Shown in pieces: positions 8,203-17,079 of a stretch of 64,000 nt of DNA; the first letter of the stretch is position 1, and every line of letters starts with the position of its first letter. The translations under genes were made by a program, and so were the position numbers. The notes beneath the pieces were generated by a model. It was not told the DNA's origin and did not search any database. It saw only the letters and a list, made by a program, of their open reading frames with translations. Source of the stretch: Paenibacillus mangrovi (GTDB lineage: Bacteria; Bacillota; Bacilli; Paenibacillales; Paenibacillaceae); NCBI RefSeq assembly GCF_022898935.1, contig NZ_JALIRP010000004.1, forward strand, positions 124,001-188,000, read 5' to 3'.

Positions 8203-9369
8203 ATGAGATTGACGGTAACAGTGAGCGATGATAAAAAAAAGAATGTACTTGAATTGGCAAAAAAAAGCTTCGAGGAGCAGCACAGAGGGACGGTTATTGA
8301 GATCGAAACTCTGCCTAGAGAGATCCTCGAGCAGCGTATCCAAGATGGCAATGCCCCTGATCTGATCGAGTGGGACGGTAGCAACATCGGAAACCTTCTC
8401 GATCGGAAGCTCATTCAGGAACTCACCCCGCTGTTGGAAGATGGATCGTTCGGCTTGTTGGACTTCTATCCGTCGGTGCTTCAAGCAGTTAAGGATCAAG
8501 GGAGAGTTGGAGCCATTCCGGTCATGGCGGAAGTGACAGGGGTTTTCTATAACAAAGCTCTATTTGACCACGCGGGAATTACTTACCCAAAGGAGAATTG
8601 GGCCTGGGATGAGTTTGTGAAAAAGGCACGAATATTGAACAGCTATGACGTTGACGGAGAAGTGATCCGCTACGGGGCTTATTTGGTCCCGAGGCTTCTT
8701 CCGGTGGAACCTCTTGTGTGGAGCAACGGAGGCGCGTTTTTATCCGAGGATGGCATGAGAGCAACTGGTTATCTGGATTCCCCCGAAACCGTGGAAACGA
8801 TTCAAAGGTATCTGGAGATGTATCACCCCCTCGAAGTGACGCCGTTTGAAGATGTGGGTAGGGATACATGGATCTCTTGCTTCAGACATAATAAGATGGC
8901 CATGTATTACGATGCGAACTGGACGATCAAACCAATGAGGCGTGAGCAACGGGAACAGTTTGGCGTTGTTATGCCTCCTAGTATGGGAGAAGGGCCGCTG
9001 CGCAACATTGTACAAGTATATGGATACTGCATTTCCGCACAGTGCCAAGATGTCCAGTTAGCCTGGGCATTTCTTCAGGAGCTTGCTTCACCACATACAG
9101 AATCGGGAAGAGAATGGGCTAAACATAATCTGGCGGTGTCGCGTACTGTAGCTGAAATAAGCGGACAGCAGTCCGATCCCTTATATAGCCCTTTTCTCAA
9201 ATCGTTAGAGAATGCAAGGCAGGGCGCGTTTGATGTGTCCAGCATGAAGCTATGGCGCTTTTGGAACAATGATGTATTCCAAGAATGGATTTTTCGTGAA
9301 AATCGGATCAATGTAGAGGAGCGCTTAAGAAGAATCGCAAGAGAGTACGACGAAATGCTTCACACTTAG
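8203..9369 (+). CDS. Solute-binding-protein-like (SBP_bac_1) protein lacking a signal peptide
   Basis: 388 residues from the ATG at 8203, or 390 from 8197; AAGGAG (8188-8193) spaces better to 8203. The fold of family-1 sugar-binding proteins is visible: APDLIEWDGSNIGNLLD, GAIPVMAEVTGVFYNKALFD, WAWDEFVKKARIL and WSNGGAFLSEDG. There is no hydrophobic leader and no lipobox Cys, so it should stay in the cytoplasm, unlike normal transport receptors. Paenibacillus has regulators with an SBP-like sensor fused to a helix-turn-helix; this may be the sensor half of such a protein or a stand-alone cytoplasmic sensor. It is followed 24 bp later by a DNA-binding protein gene. Confidence 0.72.
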   Translation: MRLTVTVSDDKKKNVLELAKKSFEEQHRGTVIEIETLPREILEQRIQDGNAPDLIEWDGSNIGNLLDRKLIQELTPLLEDGSFGLLDFYPSVLQAVKDQGRVGAIPVMAEVTGVFYNKALFDHAGITYPKENWAWDEFVKKARILNSYDVDGEVIRYGAYLVPRLLPVEPLVWSNGGAFLSEDGMRATGYLDSPETVETIQRYLEMYHPLEVTPFEDVGRDTWISCFRHNKMAMYYDANWTIKPMRREQREQFGVVMPPSMGEGPLRNIVQVYGYCISAQCQDVQLAWAFLQELASPHTESGREWAKHNLAVSRTVAEISGQQSDPLYSPFLKSLENARQGAFDVSSMKLWRFWNNDVFQEWIFRENRINVEERLRRIAREYDEMLHT

Positions 9370-9392
9370 AACGGAACGTGTGGTGAGACAAA

Positions 9393-9764
9393 ATGGGCAA
9401 TATGCATCGAATCCTGTGGTTTGATGAACAAGTACGGTTCGGGAAGTACCCTAATAGCGGTCATTTGTCGGAGCATTTTGAGATATCCGTCCGGCAAGCC
9501 TGCAGGGACATCGAATATTTAACAAATACGCTTTGTGCTCCACTGGTATACAATCCTAAAAGGCGGGGGTACCAATACGAGGATAAAACTTATGTACTGC
9601 CCGCGCTAATACTGACGGCATCCGATATACAAATGATACGAGCCATAATATCCCACTTAGATCAAACGGCAGCTTTGTTTGGAGCAACCGCATTTTCAGA
9701 AAAAGCAGTTGGTCTACTGCAGAATATAATTTCGCACTCTTCCTATGAAGGGGAGAGGGACTAA
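9393..9764 (+). CDS. Short DeoR/WYL-type helix-turn-helix protein, probably truncated
   Basis: 123 residues. The N-terminal 60 (RILWFDEQVRFGKYPNSGHL, then VRQACRDIEYLTN) form the helix-turn-helix seen at the front of WYL-domain regulators, and KRRGYQYED matches the wing. The following stretch up to residue 123 resembles the linker, but the WYL sensor domain of about 180 residues is missing, so the protein is far shorter than the usual 300 or so. Its position right after the signal-less solute-binding-like protein suggests the two act together or are both leftovers. No strong ribosome site is visible. Confidence 0.55.
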   Translation: MGNMHRILWFDEQVRFGKYPNSGHLSEHFEISVRQACRDIEYLTNTLCAPLVYNPKRRGYQYEDKTYVLPALILTASDIQMIRAIISHLDQTAALFGATAFSEKAVGLLQNIISHSSYEGERD

Positions 9765-9884
9765 TACAAATAGCGAGAAGTGTGGAAAAAAGCTGACGAA
9801 AATGATTCTGAATTATCTTTTATATATTTATTAACAGTTTCCTTTGCAATGATTGAAAAAACACCGTTAAGGGAGGACATTAGG

Positions 9885-10739
9885 ATGTCATTACAAGTTC
9901 GTCCATATTGCACTGAATTAGAGGATACAGTTAAAAATTTAAGTCACAAAGCATGGATACTTTTTAAGTACAATAAAGATTTCGATCATGAGAGGATGAG
10001 TTGTGTATTTAACGAGGACGGTAATTTAATTTGTGTGGGATACTTACGACATGGAATAGCTGATGATCATGATGTATTCGAAATTGAAATACCCACTAAT
10101 GAATTAGCTTCAAATCGCATGAATGAAGTGAGAAAGGCTCTTTACCCTACATTCATAAATACCTGTCAAAAACTGCGTAATCCAAACAAGAAGACAAAGT
10201 TGGTTGCATGGAAAGACTTCTATGGTGACAGAGAGTTTTACGAAGAGATAGGTTTTATCCCTTATCAAACATATGTTATAGCAAAACGTTCAATAGAAAA
10301 AACCATACCTGAAGTCATAACGCCTGTTGGAGTTAATGTCAAATTTCACCCGATGGAATCCAAAGAGGAAAGAATCAAATATACCGAATTAGAAAATCAA
10401 TTTTATCAAGGTGTTGTATACAGAAGTGTAAATATGTTGGAATGGATGATGGGTGGTCCAGAGTTACATACCATTTCTGCATTTGAAGGTGAAGAACTTG
10501 TTGGCAGCGTTATGTGTTGGCAAACTGGCGCAGTTGAAAGATTATTCGTAATTCCTCGATGGCGTAATAAAGGGCTGGGCAAGTTTCTCATAACAAAGGG
10601 TTTTGAATATCATATTAAGAATGGTCGAAACGAAATTTATACGATGGTTAATGAACAGGATAAGGAAGCTATGTTGTTGTTAGAGTCAATGGGGTATACC
10701 TTTTCTGTAAGAATGGAACTCAAGGCATTGGATGTTTAG
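9885..10739 (+). CDS. GNAT-family N-acetyltransferase
   Basis: 284 residues. GGGAGG (9871-9876) places the start at 9885; an in-frame GTG at 9780 would add 35 unconserved residues. The C-terminal half holds a GNAT core with the acetyl-CoA loop VERLFVIPRWRNKGLGKFLI and a following helix and strand (NEQDKEAMLLLESMGYTF). The N-terminal half has a weaker, similar arrangement (WKDFYGDREFYEEIGFIPYQT), so this may be a tandem-GNAT protein with one active domain. Substrate unknown. Confidence 0.8.
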   Translation: MSLQVRPYCTELEDTVKNLSHKAWILFKYNKDFDHERMSCVFNEDGNLICVGYLRHGIADDHDVFEIEIPTNELASNRMNEVRKALYPTFINTCQKLRNPNKKTKLVAWKDFYGDREFYEEIGFIPYQTYVIAKRSIEKTIPEVITPVGVNVKFHPMESKEERIKYTELENQFYQGVVYRSVNMLEWMMGGPELHTISAFEGEELVGSVMCWQTGAVERLFVIPRWRNKGLGKFLITKGFEYHIKNGRNEIYTMVNEQDKEAMLLLESMGYTFSVRMELKALDV

Positions 10740-10807
10740 CTATTTAGCAAAGAGAACTAATGTGTAAATAAGTGGACTATACGATTGCCATTTGGCAGCT
10801 ATATTCC

Positions 10808-10878
10808 GCTGACGGGCAGTATAGCTTAATAAATAACTATAACGCGGCAGCCGCGTAACGCTAACGAGCAGTTTATTT
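10808..10878. repeat. Dispersed intergenic repeat with CGCGGC hairpin
   Basis: GCTGACGGGCAGTATAGC, the 18-mer TAGCTTAATAAATAACTA (10822-10839, identical at 17961-17978), the foldback CGCGGCAGCCGCG and a second half-copy GCTAACGAGCAG follow one another behind the GNAT gene. Confidence 0.6.
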
Positions 10879-10909
10879 CAATAAATGCAGGATATAAGGA
10901 TTAATAGTA

Positions 10910-10943
10910 AAAACTATCGTCTTTTTGTGACGATAGTTTTTTT
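10910..10943 (+). terminator. Rho-independent terminator
   Basis: AAACTATCGTC and GACGATAGTTT form an 11-bp stem followed by a T run. It ends transcripts from the 9885 gene or of the repeat region. Confidence 0.75.
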
Positions 10944-11069
10944 CATATATACAAGTGGGAGCGTGTATAATGTGACGAAACTGAAAGAGATTAGGTACTT
11001 TATTACCATTAAATGAATTTAGCTGTGGGTTCTCATCCGTTATGTACATGCAAGGGGTGGTGAAGATAA

Positions 11070-11560
11070 GTGAGCGCTTTGGATGAAGCTCTAGATTCAA
11101 TTGTTTCAGGTAAAATTGATTCACTTCAAACGATTTATAAAGAACTGCGTATTCCTGTGTATGGATTGGCATTATCCATTTTACAAAATAAGTCGTGGGC
11201 TGAAGAAATAATGCAAGAAACGTTTGTACGGGTTTATGAAAAAGCAAGTAATTACCGCCACGGAACCAACCCTAAAGCATGGATAATTTCAATCGCACGA
11301 AACCTTTCTTACGAATTATTGCGTAGTAACATACCGCAACGAAGTTCGTTTGAACGAGGAATTTCATTGTTTAAACAGTGATGAAATGTAGATTCTAGAC
11401 CGATTAGAACTTACTAAAGCTCTGCTTCAACTGGATGTCATTGAGCGTGAAATTGTAGAAATGCACATTGTTGTGGGATTAAAGCACTCCGAAATAATCG
11501 AAGGGTTGTCTACTGTAGGAAAAACATCAGTATTTTGCAGTAAAGAGATTACATAGTCAA
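11070..11560 (+). pseudogene. Broken ECF sigma factor gene
   Basis: The start, preceded by GGGGTGG, encodes an intact sigma-2 domain (SWAEEIMQETFVRVYEKASNY, then NPKAWIISIARNLSYELLR). The frame shifts near 11345, and the continuation in another frame meets a TAG at 11390 before the sigma-4 region ALLQLDVIEREIVEMHIV. A further shift leads to FAVKRLHSQ, the usual end of such proteins. At least three lesions mean no functional sigma factor is made. Remaining sequence is typical of low-GC extracytoplasmic-function sigma factors. Confidence 0.75.
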
Positions 11561-11791
11561 AAGCACAATGTTGAAAAAACGATAATTGCAATAAGTGAAC
11601 ACTATTCACAAGTCTTGCATTCATACCAAGGCATATTAAGATCGATGGAAAAGGACGTACATATTCAGCTTTTAAATCGTCATGTTAAATATATTGAGCA
11701 ACAATACAATTGGATTGATTCACTTGGTCATGCGAAATCATCAAACGGTGTATGTTCCTGTTTTGGCCTGCTATTTTTGTTATTTCACTAA
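11561..11791 (+). pseudogene. Possible anti-sigma factor remnant
   Basis: Runs on in the last frame of the broken sigma gene, with about 65 residues ending in a hydrophobic stretch (CSCFGLLFLLF). A cognate anti-sigma gene with a membrane anchor normally follows an ECF sigma gene, so position and the hydrophobic tail suggest this. No family motif is recognised. Confidence 0.3.
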
Positions 11792-11960
11792 CGTTAAGTA
11801 GCAGTCCGTTATGCATCCGAAGTATCGTCTGAAAACTCCTACAGAGGCATCCCATATCGTAGGTTATAATATATACTTTTTTTGTAGAAGTGATAACTTC
11901 GTACCCTGCCATAACGGAATTCGTAATGGTGTGATGATTACATTTACGAAAGGAGAAATC

Positions 11961-12071
11961 ATGGTGGATCAAAAAACATTCTGGGCTTTATCAAAAAGCA
12001 CCGTTAGTCCTTGGTGGATGGGGAGTGTTTACGTGGTGTGCATCTGGGAATTAATGAAAAATGCTAGCTAG
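11961..12071 (+). CDS. Small hydrophobic 36-residue open frame
   Basis: A well-placed AAAGGAGA site lies before the ATG at 11961. The peptide is rich in Trp (SPWWMGSVYVVCIWE) and ends 14 bp before the start chosen for the kinase gene. It could be a leader or small membrane peptide made with the kinase, or the front of a truncated gene. No homologue recognised. Confidence 0.3.
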   Translation: MVDQKTFWALSKSTVSPWWMGSVYVVCIWELMKNAS

Positions 12072-12084
12072 AGAAGAGGCGAGT

Positions 12085-13545
12085 GTGCGGAAACGTTTTT
12101 TCAAGTCATTTCGACCGCTGCATTGGAGACTGACGCGATCCTATATGCTGATCAGCATTTTGGCCTGGCTCCTTGTAGAGCTTCTGCTCCTCTTGGCGCT
12201 CGGGTGGGGAATGTATATGTCGCGCTCATTTTTGCTAACGAGTGCCTTGAAAAGCAATGCGAATGTGGCCGGTTCTTTGCTGGCAGGCGATCAAGGACCC
12301 GATCGTGCAGGCTTGACTCTTTGGCTAGAGCAGCAACAGCGAGTCGTAGACAAAGTGTTTTCTTACACGGGCATACTTGCTGTCGTTGACCGGCAAGGGC
12401 AAGTTATCGCTTCGACAGGGGCCGGCGTCCGCCCTCCGTCACATGGAACTTTGCTGTCGGCACAGCTCACAAATCAGGCAGCGGATCATTTGCAAATGTA
12501 TCTCAACAGCCAGGGTGACGTCAAGTTGGTAACGCATGATAGCGCATCAACAGGAGTTCTCGTATTCATACCGCTTGGGGCAACGGAGAAGCAGGCAGAT
12601 GGAATTCTCGTTATGCAAGCGGAAAACTTCAAGATTCATCCCTCGTTATGGCTTGGAATCGGCGTGACTGTCTTGCTTCCAGCCTCAGTAATCATAGTTC
12701 TATGTGTTGGAGTGGCAGGCGCTGTGTTTGGTGCGGTCACTTCACGGCCGCTCATCCGGAGATTCGGAACATTGGCGGATGCCGCTGACAATTGGAGTCG
12801 CGGCGATTTCTCCGTCTTGGTTGATGATCCGGGCGGAGACGAAATCGGACGGCTATCACGCCGCTTGAATCATATGGCTGAACAGCTCCGGCACCATGTG
12901 CAGGTGCGCCAAGAGCAAGCGGCTATGGACGAGAGGGGGAGAATGGCGCGTGATTTGCACGACAGCATCAAGCAGCAGTTGTTCGCGCTATTCATGCAAA
13001 TTAGTGGAGCGAAAGCACTTCTCTTGCAGGGGAAAGAAGGTGCGCTCCCCAGACTGGAACAAGCAGAGGACTTGCTGGGGCAGGTGCAGGACGATCTCAC
13101 GAATCTGATCCATGAGCTGCGTCCCGCCATGTTGGAAGGCAAAAGGTTTCCGCAAGCGCTGCGCGAGCAAATCGAGCAATGGGCAGAGCGAACTGGGATC
13201 GATGCTGTTTTTCAAGTCCAAGGGATGAACCCGATCCCGTTGCAGCTGGAAGAAGCCTTATACCGTCTGACACAAGAAGCGTTGTCGAATGTTGCCCGCC
13301 ACAGCGAGGCGCGTGCCGTTCGTATTCAACTCATGTTTGAACCGGATAGGACGACACTGGAAATATCCGATAATGGCCGAGGGTGTCATGTCTCAAGCAA
13401 AATAGGAAAAGGGGTCGGTCTCCTTTCCATGTCTGAACGGCTCTTTCCATTCGGAGGAGAGGTTAGCTACCAGAGCAAGCCGGAGCAAGGTTTTGTCGTC
13501 ACTGCAACGGTGCCGGACCATGGGCAGCAGGACAATGAAGCATGA
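12085..13545 (+). CDS. LiaS/NarX-type sensor histidine kinase
   Basis: 486 residues from the GTG at 12085, which has AGAAGAGG at a proper distance; the ATG at 12061 is in frame but lacks a ribosome site. Order: membrane segment about 20-45, extracellular sensor part about 46-185 (GILAVVDRQGQVIAS, GILVMQAE), second membrane segment about 190-220, HAMP, HisKA_3 with the phosphorylated His near 292 (MARDLHDSIKQQLF), and HATPase (LTQEALSNVARHSEA, ISDNGRG, GVGLLSMSERL). Such kinases respond to envelope stress. It forms an operon with the regulator at 13591 and the two membrane proteins after it. Confidence 0.92.
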   Translation: MRKRFFKSFRPLHWRLTRSYMLISILAWLLVELLLLLALGWGMYMSRSFLLTSALKSNANVAGSLLAGDQGPDRAGLTLWLEQQQRVVDKVFSYTGILAVVDRQGQVIASTGAGVRPPSHGTLLSAQLTNQAADHLQMYLNSQGDVKLVTHDSASTGVLVFIPLGATEKQADGILVMQAENFKIHPSLWLGIGVTVLLPASVIIVLCVGVAGAVFGAVTSRPLIRRFGTLADAADNWSRGDFSVLVDDPGGDEIGRLSRRLNHMAEQLRHHVQVRQEQAAMDERGRMARDLHDSIKQQLFALFMQISGAKALLLQGKEGALPRLEQAEDLLGQVQDDLTNLIHELRPAMLEGKRFPQALREQIEQWAERTGIDAVFQVQGMNPIPLQLEEALYRLTQEALSNVARHSEARAVRIQLMFEPDRTTLEISDNGRGCHVSSKIGKGVGLLSMSERLFPFGGEVSYQSKPEQGFVVTATVPDHGQQDNEA

Positions 13546-13590
13546 TGGAGCCTAAGTACGAGTCTATAAGTGAAGGGAGCGAGAATACCG

Positions 13591-14256
13591 ATGGAGGATA
13601 ACATTCACATTGTGCTGGTTGATGATCATAGCTTGGTGCGCCAGGGAGTTCGTTCATTTCTCGAAACGCAATCCGATTTGCGCATCGTGGGGGAAGCGGC
13701 TTCCGGAGAGAAAGCTGAACATCTTGTAGCCAATCTGGTGCCCGATGTCGTCCTGATGGATTTGTCGATGCCGGGAATTGGCGGGATTGAAGCGATCCGC
13801 CGAATAAAGAAACTCAGCCCCCATTCCCAGATTGTTGTGTTGACCTCTTTTCAGGAGGACGACTATATTTTTCCCGCTTTGCGTGCGGGAGCTCTTTCTT
13901 ACGTATTAAAGAATGTCCAGTCGGGCGATCTTGCTGACATTATCCGAAAAGCGCGTGGCGGTGAAGCATTTCTCCATCCGCGCGTGGCCGCTCGGGTAGT
14001 GCAGGAGTTTCGCGAGGAACGAAAGGATATTCCGAACGTTTTTAATGATTTAACCGATCGTGAGCTTGAAGTATTGCGCCTTATCGCCCAAGGAAACGCC
14101 AATGCAGCAATCGCGCAATCGTTGGTCATCAGCGAGCAAACAGTGAAAGGCCATGTAAGCAATATCCTTGGCAAATTGCAGCTGTCGGATCGGACCCAGG
14201 CGGCGGTCTTCGCTTGGGAACAAGGCGTCGTTCAGCGCAAGCGAGGAGATGTATAA
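13591..14256 (+). CDS. NarL/LuxR-family response regulator
   Basis: 221 residues: receiver domain (HIVLVDDHSLVRQGV, phospho-acceptor Asp about residue 56 in VVLMDLSMPG, TSFQEDDYIFPALRAGA) and a LuxR helix-turn-helix (LTDRELEVLRLIAQGNANAA, VISEQTVKGHVSNILGKL). The ATG at 13591 follows AAGGGAG; an upstream GTG at 13570 is unlikely. It lies 45 bp after the kinase gene and is its partner by position and type. Confidence 0.93.
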   Translation: MEDNIHIVLVDDHSLVRQGVRSFLETQSDLRIVGEAASGEKAEHLVANLVPDVVLMDLSMPGIGGIEAIRRIKKLSPHSQIVVLTSFQEDDYIFPALRAGALSYVLKNVQSGDLADIIRKARGGEAFLHPRVAARVVQEFREERKDIPNVFNDLTDRELEVLRLIAQGNANAAIAQSLVISEQTVKGHVSNILGKLQLSDRTQAAVFAWEQGVVQRKRGDV

Positions 14257-14283
14257 GTTGCAGAGAAAAAGGAGTGATGTGAT

Positions 14284-14745
14284 ATGAAAGAACGAAATGA
14301 AAGGATTCAAACAACAGGTGAGAAATGGATGGGATACGGCGCGTTTGCCGCGGCGTTCGCGCTTGGCGTTATCCACTTTATAGTAAACCTCATCGGTTTC
14401 GTTAACGCACCTGCTGCGGAACAGAAGATAGGACTGTTTTTCGCATGGGGTGTACTTCCCAGCCTCATCTGTTTCATATTTGCGGCGGCGGCAATGACTC
14501 TTGTCCGCTTCTGGGGAGGAAGAAAATGGTTTCGGGCAGCGCTTGTTCTCACATGGACCGCTTCTACATTTATGAGTTTACACGATGTCTGGCATTTGAT
14601 TCTCGCGGTGCAACGCAAGGACTTCATGATTTTCCTTTATATATTAGGGCCAGGTCCATGGTCTCTGATTGGAGCAGTCTTGTTTGGTTTCACCGCGTGG
14701 CGTGCACGGCGCAGATTGATAGACGGCATGACTAGGGAAGCGTGA
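14284..14745 (+). CDS. Four-helix membrane protein of unknown function
   Basis: 153 residues with four hydrophobic segments (about 19-42, 52-76, 84-105 and 112-136). The pattern resembles DUF3995-like small membrane proteins, but no defining motif is certain. It sits 27 bp after the response regulator and its stop overlaps the region just before the next gene, so the membrane proteins are probably the output of the two-component system. Confidence 0.6.
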   Translation: MKERNERIQTTGEKWMGYGAFAAAFALGVIHFIVNLIGFVNAPAAEQKIGLFFAWGVLPSLICFIFAAAAMTLVRFWGGRKWFRAALVLTWTASTFMSLHDVWHLILAVQRKDFMIFLYILGPGPWSLIGAVLFGFTAWRARRRLIDGMTREA

Positions 14746-14750
14746 TAGAT

Positions 14751-15326
14751 ATGCATACGCAAACGCAACATACGCAAACAAAATCGTTGGTTTGGTCGGG
14801 TTACGCAGTTTTTATTTGGTCCATCGTTTATATGCTACCACACCTTTACTGGGCTTTAGGCGGCACGATAGGGGAGGGTCTACTAAAACCTGATATCGTA
14901 CAACATATCCATTTTGATTTGATTAATGGGATTGCATCTGTATTTCTAACCGTTGCCGGAATCATTGGTCTTGCATTTATTTATTGGAGTAAGGGCAGAT
15001 TTTCTAGTTATCTGTGGCTATTTATAGCCTGGGCAGGATGTTCGTTAGCTGCTTCGCACGGCATTTATGGAATTGTTTATAGAATACTTCAAATCAGTGG
15101 GGTAGTCGGGTTGGAATCGGGATCATTTGACATCCATGAAGATGCCTTTGTGTTGTGGGATCTAGTGCTCTTTGAGCCTTGGTTTTTAATCGAGGGGATA
15201 TTATTTGGCCTATTAGGGTACTGTTTCTTGAAAAACGCCCGCAGCAGAAAATTCTGGCTAGCGGCTTGCATGATCGGCATTATTGTCGGTTTGGTCACTG
15301 GGATTATGGGTGTGCGATTTGCATAA
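14751..15326 (+). CDS. DUF3995-like membrane protein
   Basis: 191 residues with about five membrane segments. MLPHLYWALGG near the N-terminus is the DUF3995 hallmark (the WALGG box). AGGGAAG (14734-14740) supports the ATG at 14751; a GTG at 14742 overlapping the previous stop is the alternative. It is the last gene of the kinase-regulator operon. Function unknown; a role in the envelope is inferred from its controllers. Confidence 0.6.
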   Translation: MHTQTQHTQTKSLVWSGYAVFIWSIVYMLPHLYWALGGTIGEGLLKPDIVQHIHFDLINGIASVFLTVAGIIGLAFIYWSKGRFSSYLWLFIAWAGCSLAASHGIYGIVYRILQISGVVGLESGSFDIHEDAFVLWDLVLFEPWFLIEGILFGLLGYCFLKNARSRKFWLAACMIGIIVGLVTGIMGVRFA

Positions 15327-15347
15327 GCAATTGGCAGGCAGAAGGAT

Positions 15348-15488
15348 GCGCCCCACGAGATAGTATTTCAGGCTTGGACGGTCCCGAAGCATCTTCCGAA
15401 CTGGTGGGGATCCAAAGGGTTCACGATTAAGATTCAGGAGTTCGAACTAAAGCCTGGCGGCGCTCTGTTTGCCCAGAACAGGAGATGA
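15348..15488 (+). pseudogene. AHSA1/SRPBCC-domain gene fragment
   Basis: 46 residues in one frame (HEIVFQAWTVPKHLPNWWG, then KGFTIKIQEFELKPGGALF) match the N-terminal third of AHSA1-type SRPBCC proteins, where the WWG box and the LKPGG turn are typical. Start and remainder are missing. A second, unrelated piece of this family (C-terminal part) lies at 27511-27880. Confidence 0.65.
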
Positions 15489-15631
15489 GTCAGATTTTGA
15501 TTGCCAATATTCAATATCATTAATGCATCGAATACACCTTTTTGACAAAGGGCTTTCAAGCATGAATAACAAAAGAGAACTTATAGTATAAAACAATAGA
15601 ACTGATAAAAAAGTAAAGTGAGGGAAACTAA

Positions 15632-16867
15632 ATGACAAAGATGATGGGACAAAGCAATAACGGCTTCTCCGAAACAGGGCTGCGCAGAATGAGCGACGTG
15701 CTGTCACGGCATGTCGAGTCCGGGAAGATTCCTGGGCTCGTAGCCCTGGTCAGCCGGAACGGTGAGACGCACGTCGAAGCGCTTGGCACGATGCGTCATG
15801 ACGGTGGCGCTCCGATGCGCCGGGACACGATCTTCCGGATGGCCTCGACGTCCAAGCCGGTCACGATGGCGGCGATGATGATCCTGCTCGATGAGTGCAG
15901 GCTGCGACTTGACGAGCCGGTTGACCCGTGGCTGCCGGAACTCGCCAACCGGCAGGTACTGAAACGGCCCGACGGCCCGCTGGACGAGACCGTACCGGCG
16001 CGGCGGCCGATCACTGTAAGGGACCTGCTGACCTCCACGTTCGGGCTCGGAGTGGATTTCGAGTTGCTAGACTCCCCGATCAGGGCCGCGATTTTCGAGA
16101 AGACCGACTACAGCGTGGCGTCCGGGCCGGCACCCGGGCCGGACGAGTGGATGCGCCGCCTTGGCGAGCTGCCGCTGTCGTACCAGCCCGGGGAACGGTG
16201 GCAGTACGACCTCAGCAACGAGGTAGTCTGCGTGCTTGTCGCCAGGGTCACGGGCCAGCCGTTGGAGACGTTCCTGCGCGAACGCATCCTCGATCCGCTG
16301 GGGATGAAGGACACCGGTTTCCACGTGCCCGACGGCAAGATCGACCGACTGCCGCCCCTCTACGGGCCCGACCCGCAGACCGGAGAGTTCCTCGTATGGG
16401 ACGAGGCAGCAGGCGGACGGGCCAGCCAGCCTCCGGCGTTCCAGAGCTGCGCGCTGGTCTCTACCGTCGATGACTACCACGCCTTCTTCCAGATGCTGCT
16501 GAATCACGGGATGCACGGGAGCGAACGGATCTTGTCCCGGCCCGCCGTCGAGCTGATGACCACCAATTGCCTCACGCCCAAGCAACAAGCTGCCCGGGAC
16601 GCCATGTATAGGAAAATCGCCCACCTGTCGTCCGGCCAGGGGTTGCACGGCGGCTGGGGCTTCGGGATGGCGGTGCGCACCTATCGCGGCGACTATGCGC
16701 CCATCGGGCAGTTCGGCTGGGACGGCGGTACCGGCACCACCGTCTACGCAGACAAGGCCAACCAGCTCACCGGAGTCCTGCTAACCCAGGTCGGGTTTTC
16801 CACCCTGGATTCATTGCATCTTATCCACGACTTCTGGACCACGGTCTACCAGGCAATCGAAGACTAA
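15632..16867 (+). CDS. Beta-lactamase-fold serine hydrolase (class C/PBP-like)
   Basis: 411 residues without signal peptide. The catalytic S-x-x-K is in MASTSKPVTMA (about residue 70), the second motif is YDLSNEV, and a late Gly-rich stretch (QFGWDGGTGTT) matches the third motif region. Such proteins are esterases, D-aminopeptidases or lactamase relatives. The coding sequence is distinctly richer in GC than its neighbours and uses GC-ending codons as actinobacteria do, so recent acquisition is likely. GTGAGGGA before the ATG gives the start. Confidence 0.85.
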   Translation: MTKMMGQSNNGFSETGLRRMSDVLSRHVESGKIPGLVALVSRNGETHVEALGTMRHDGGAPMRRDTIFRMASTSKPVTMAAMMILLDECRLRLDEPVDPWLPELANRQVLKRPDGPLDETVPARRPITVRDLLTSTFGLGVDFELLDSPIRAAIFEKTDYSVASGPAPGPDEWMRRLGELPLSYQPGERWQYDLSNEVVCVLVARVTGQPLETFLRERILDPLGMKDTGFHVPDGKIDRLPPLYGPDPQTGEFLVWDEAAGGRASQPPAFQSCALVSTVDDYHAFFQMLLNHGMHGSERILSRPAVELMTTNCLTPKQQAARDAMYRKIAHLSSGQGLHGGWGFGMAVRTYRGDYAPIGQFGWDGGTGTTVYADKANQLTGVLLTQVGFSTLDSLHLIHDFWTTVYQAIED

Positions 16868-16883
16868 CATCGATGATTCATTA

Positions 16884-16976
16884 GACTAACGGGAAACGAT
16901 AGTTCAACGAACCATGGAGCAGTTTGCCGGCGGCAGGCTGCTCTTATTCATTAAGCTAAAAGGCAGGATAGTGCTA
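16884..16976. repeat. Dispersed intergenic repeat, two half-copies around a hairpin
   Basis: GACTAACGGGAAACGATAG (16884 on), then a GAGCAG...GCCGGCGGC...CTGCTC foldback (16917-16943), then AAGCTAAAAGGCAGGATAG (16953 on). The hairpin probably terminates the serine hydrolase transcript. Confidence 0.6.
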
Positions 16977-17079
16977 ATTAGGCTACAGGAATATCGACAA
17001 ATTTAACCCCTAACTTTTATCGAGATTTTAATTTATATTGAATTTGTGAACAATTAAAGTACGTTAGGAAGGCGAGAAT

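Noticed and set aside
16067..16648. Open frames on both strands inside the GC-rich hydrolase gene
   Set aside because: High GC content suppresses stops in all frames; none shows a ribosome site or a recognisable product.
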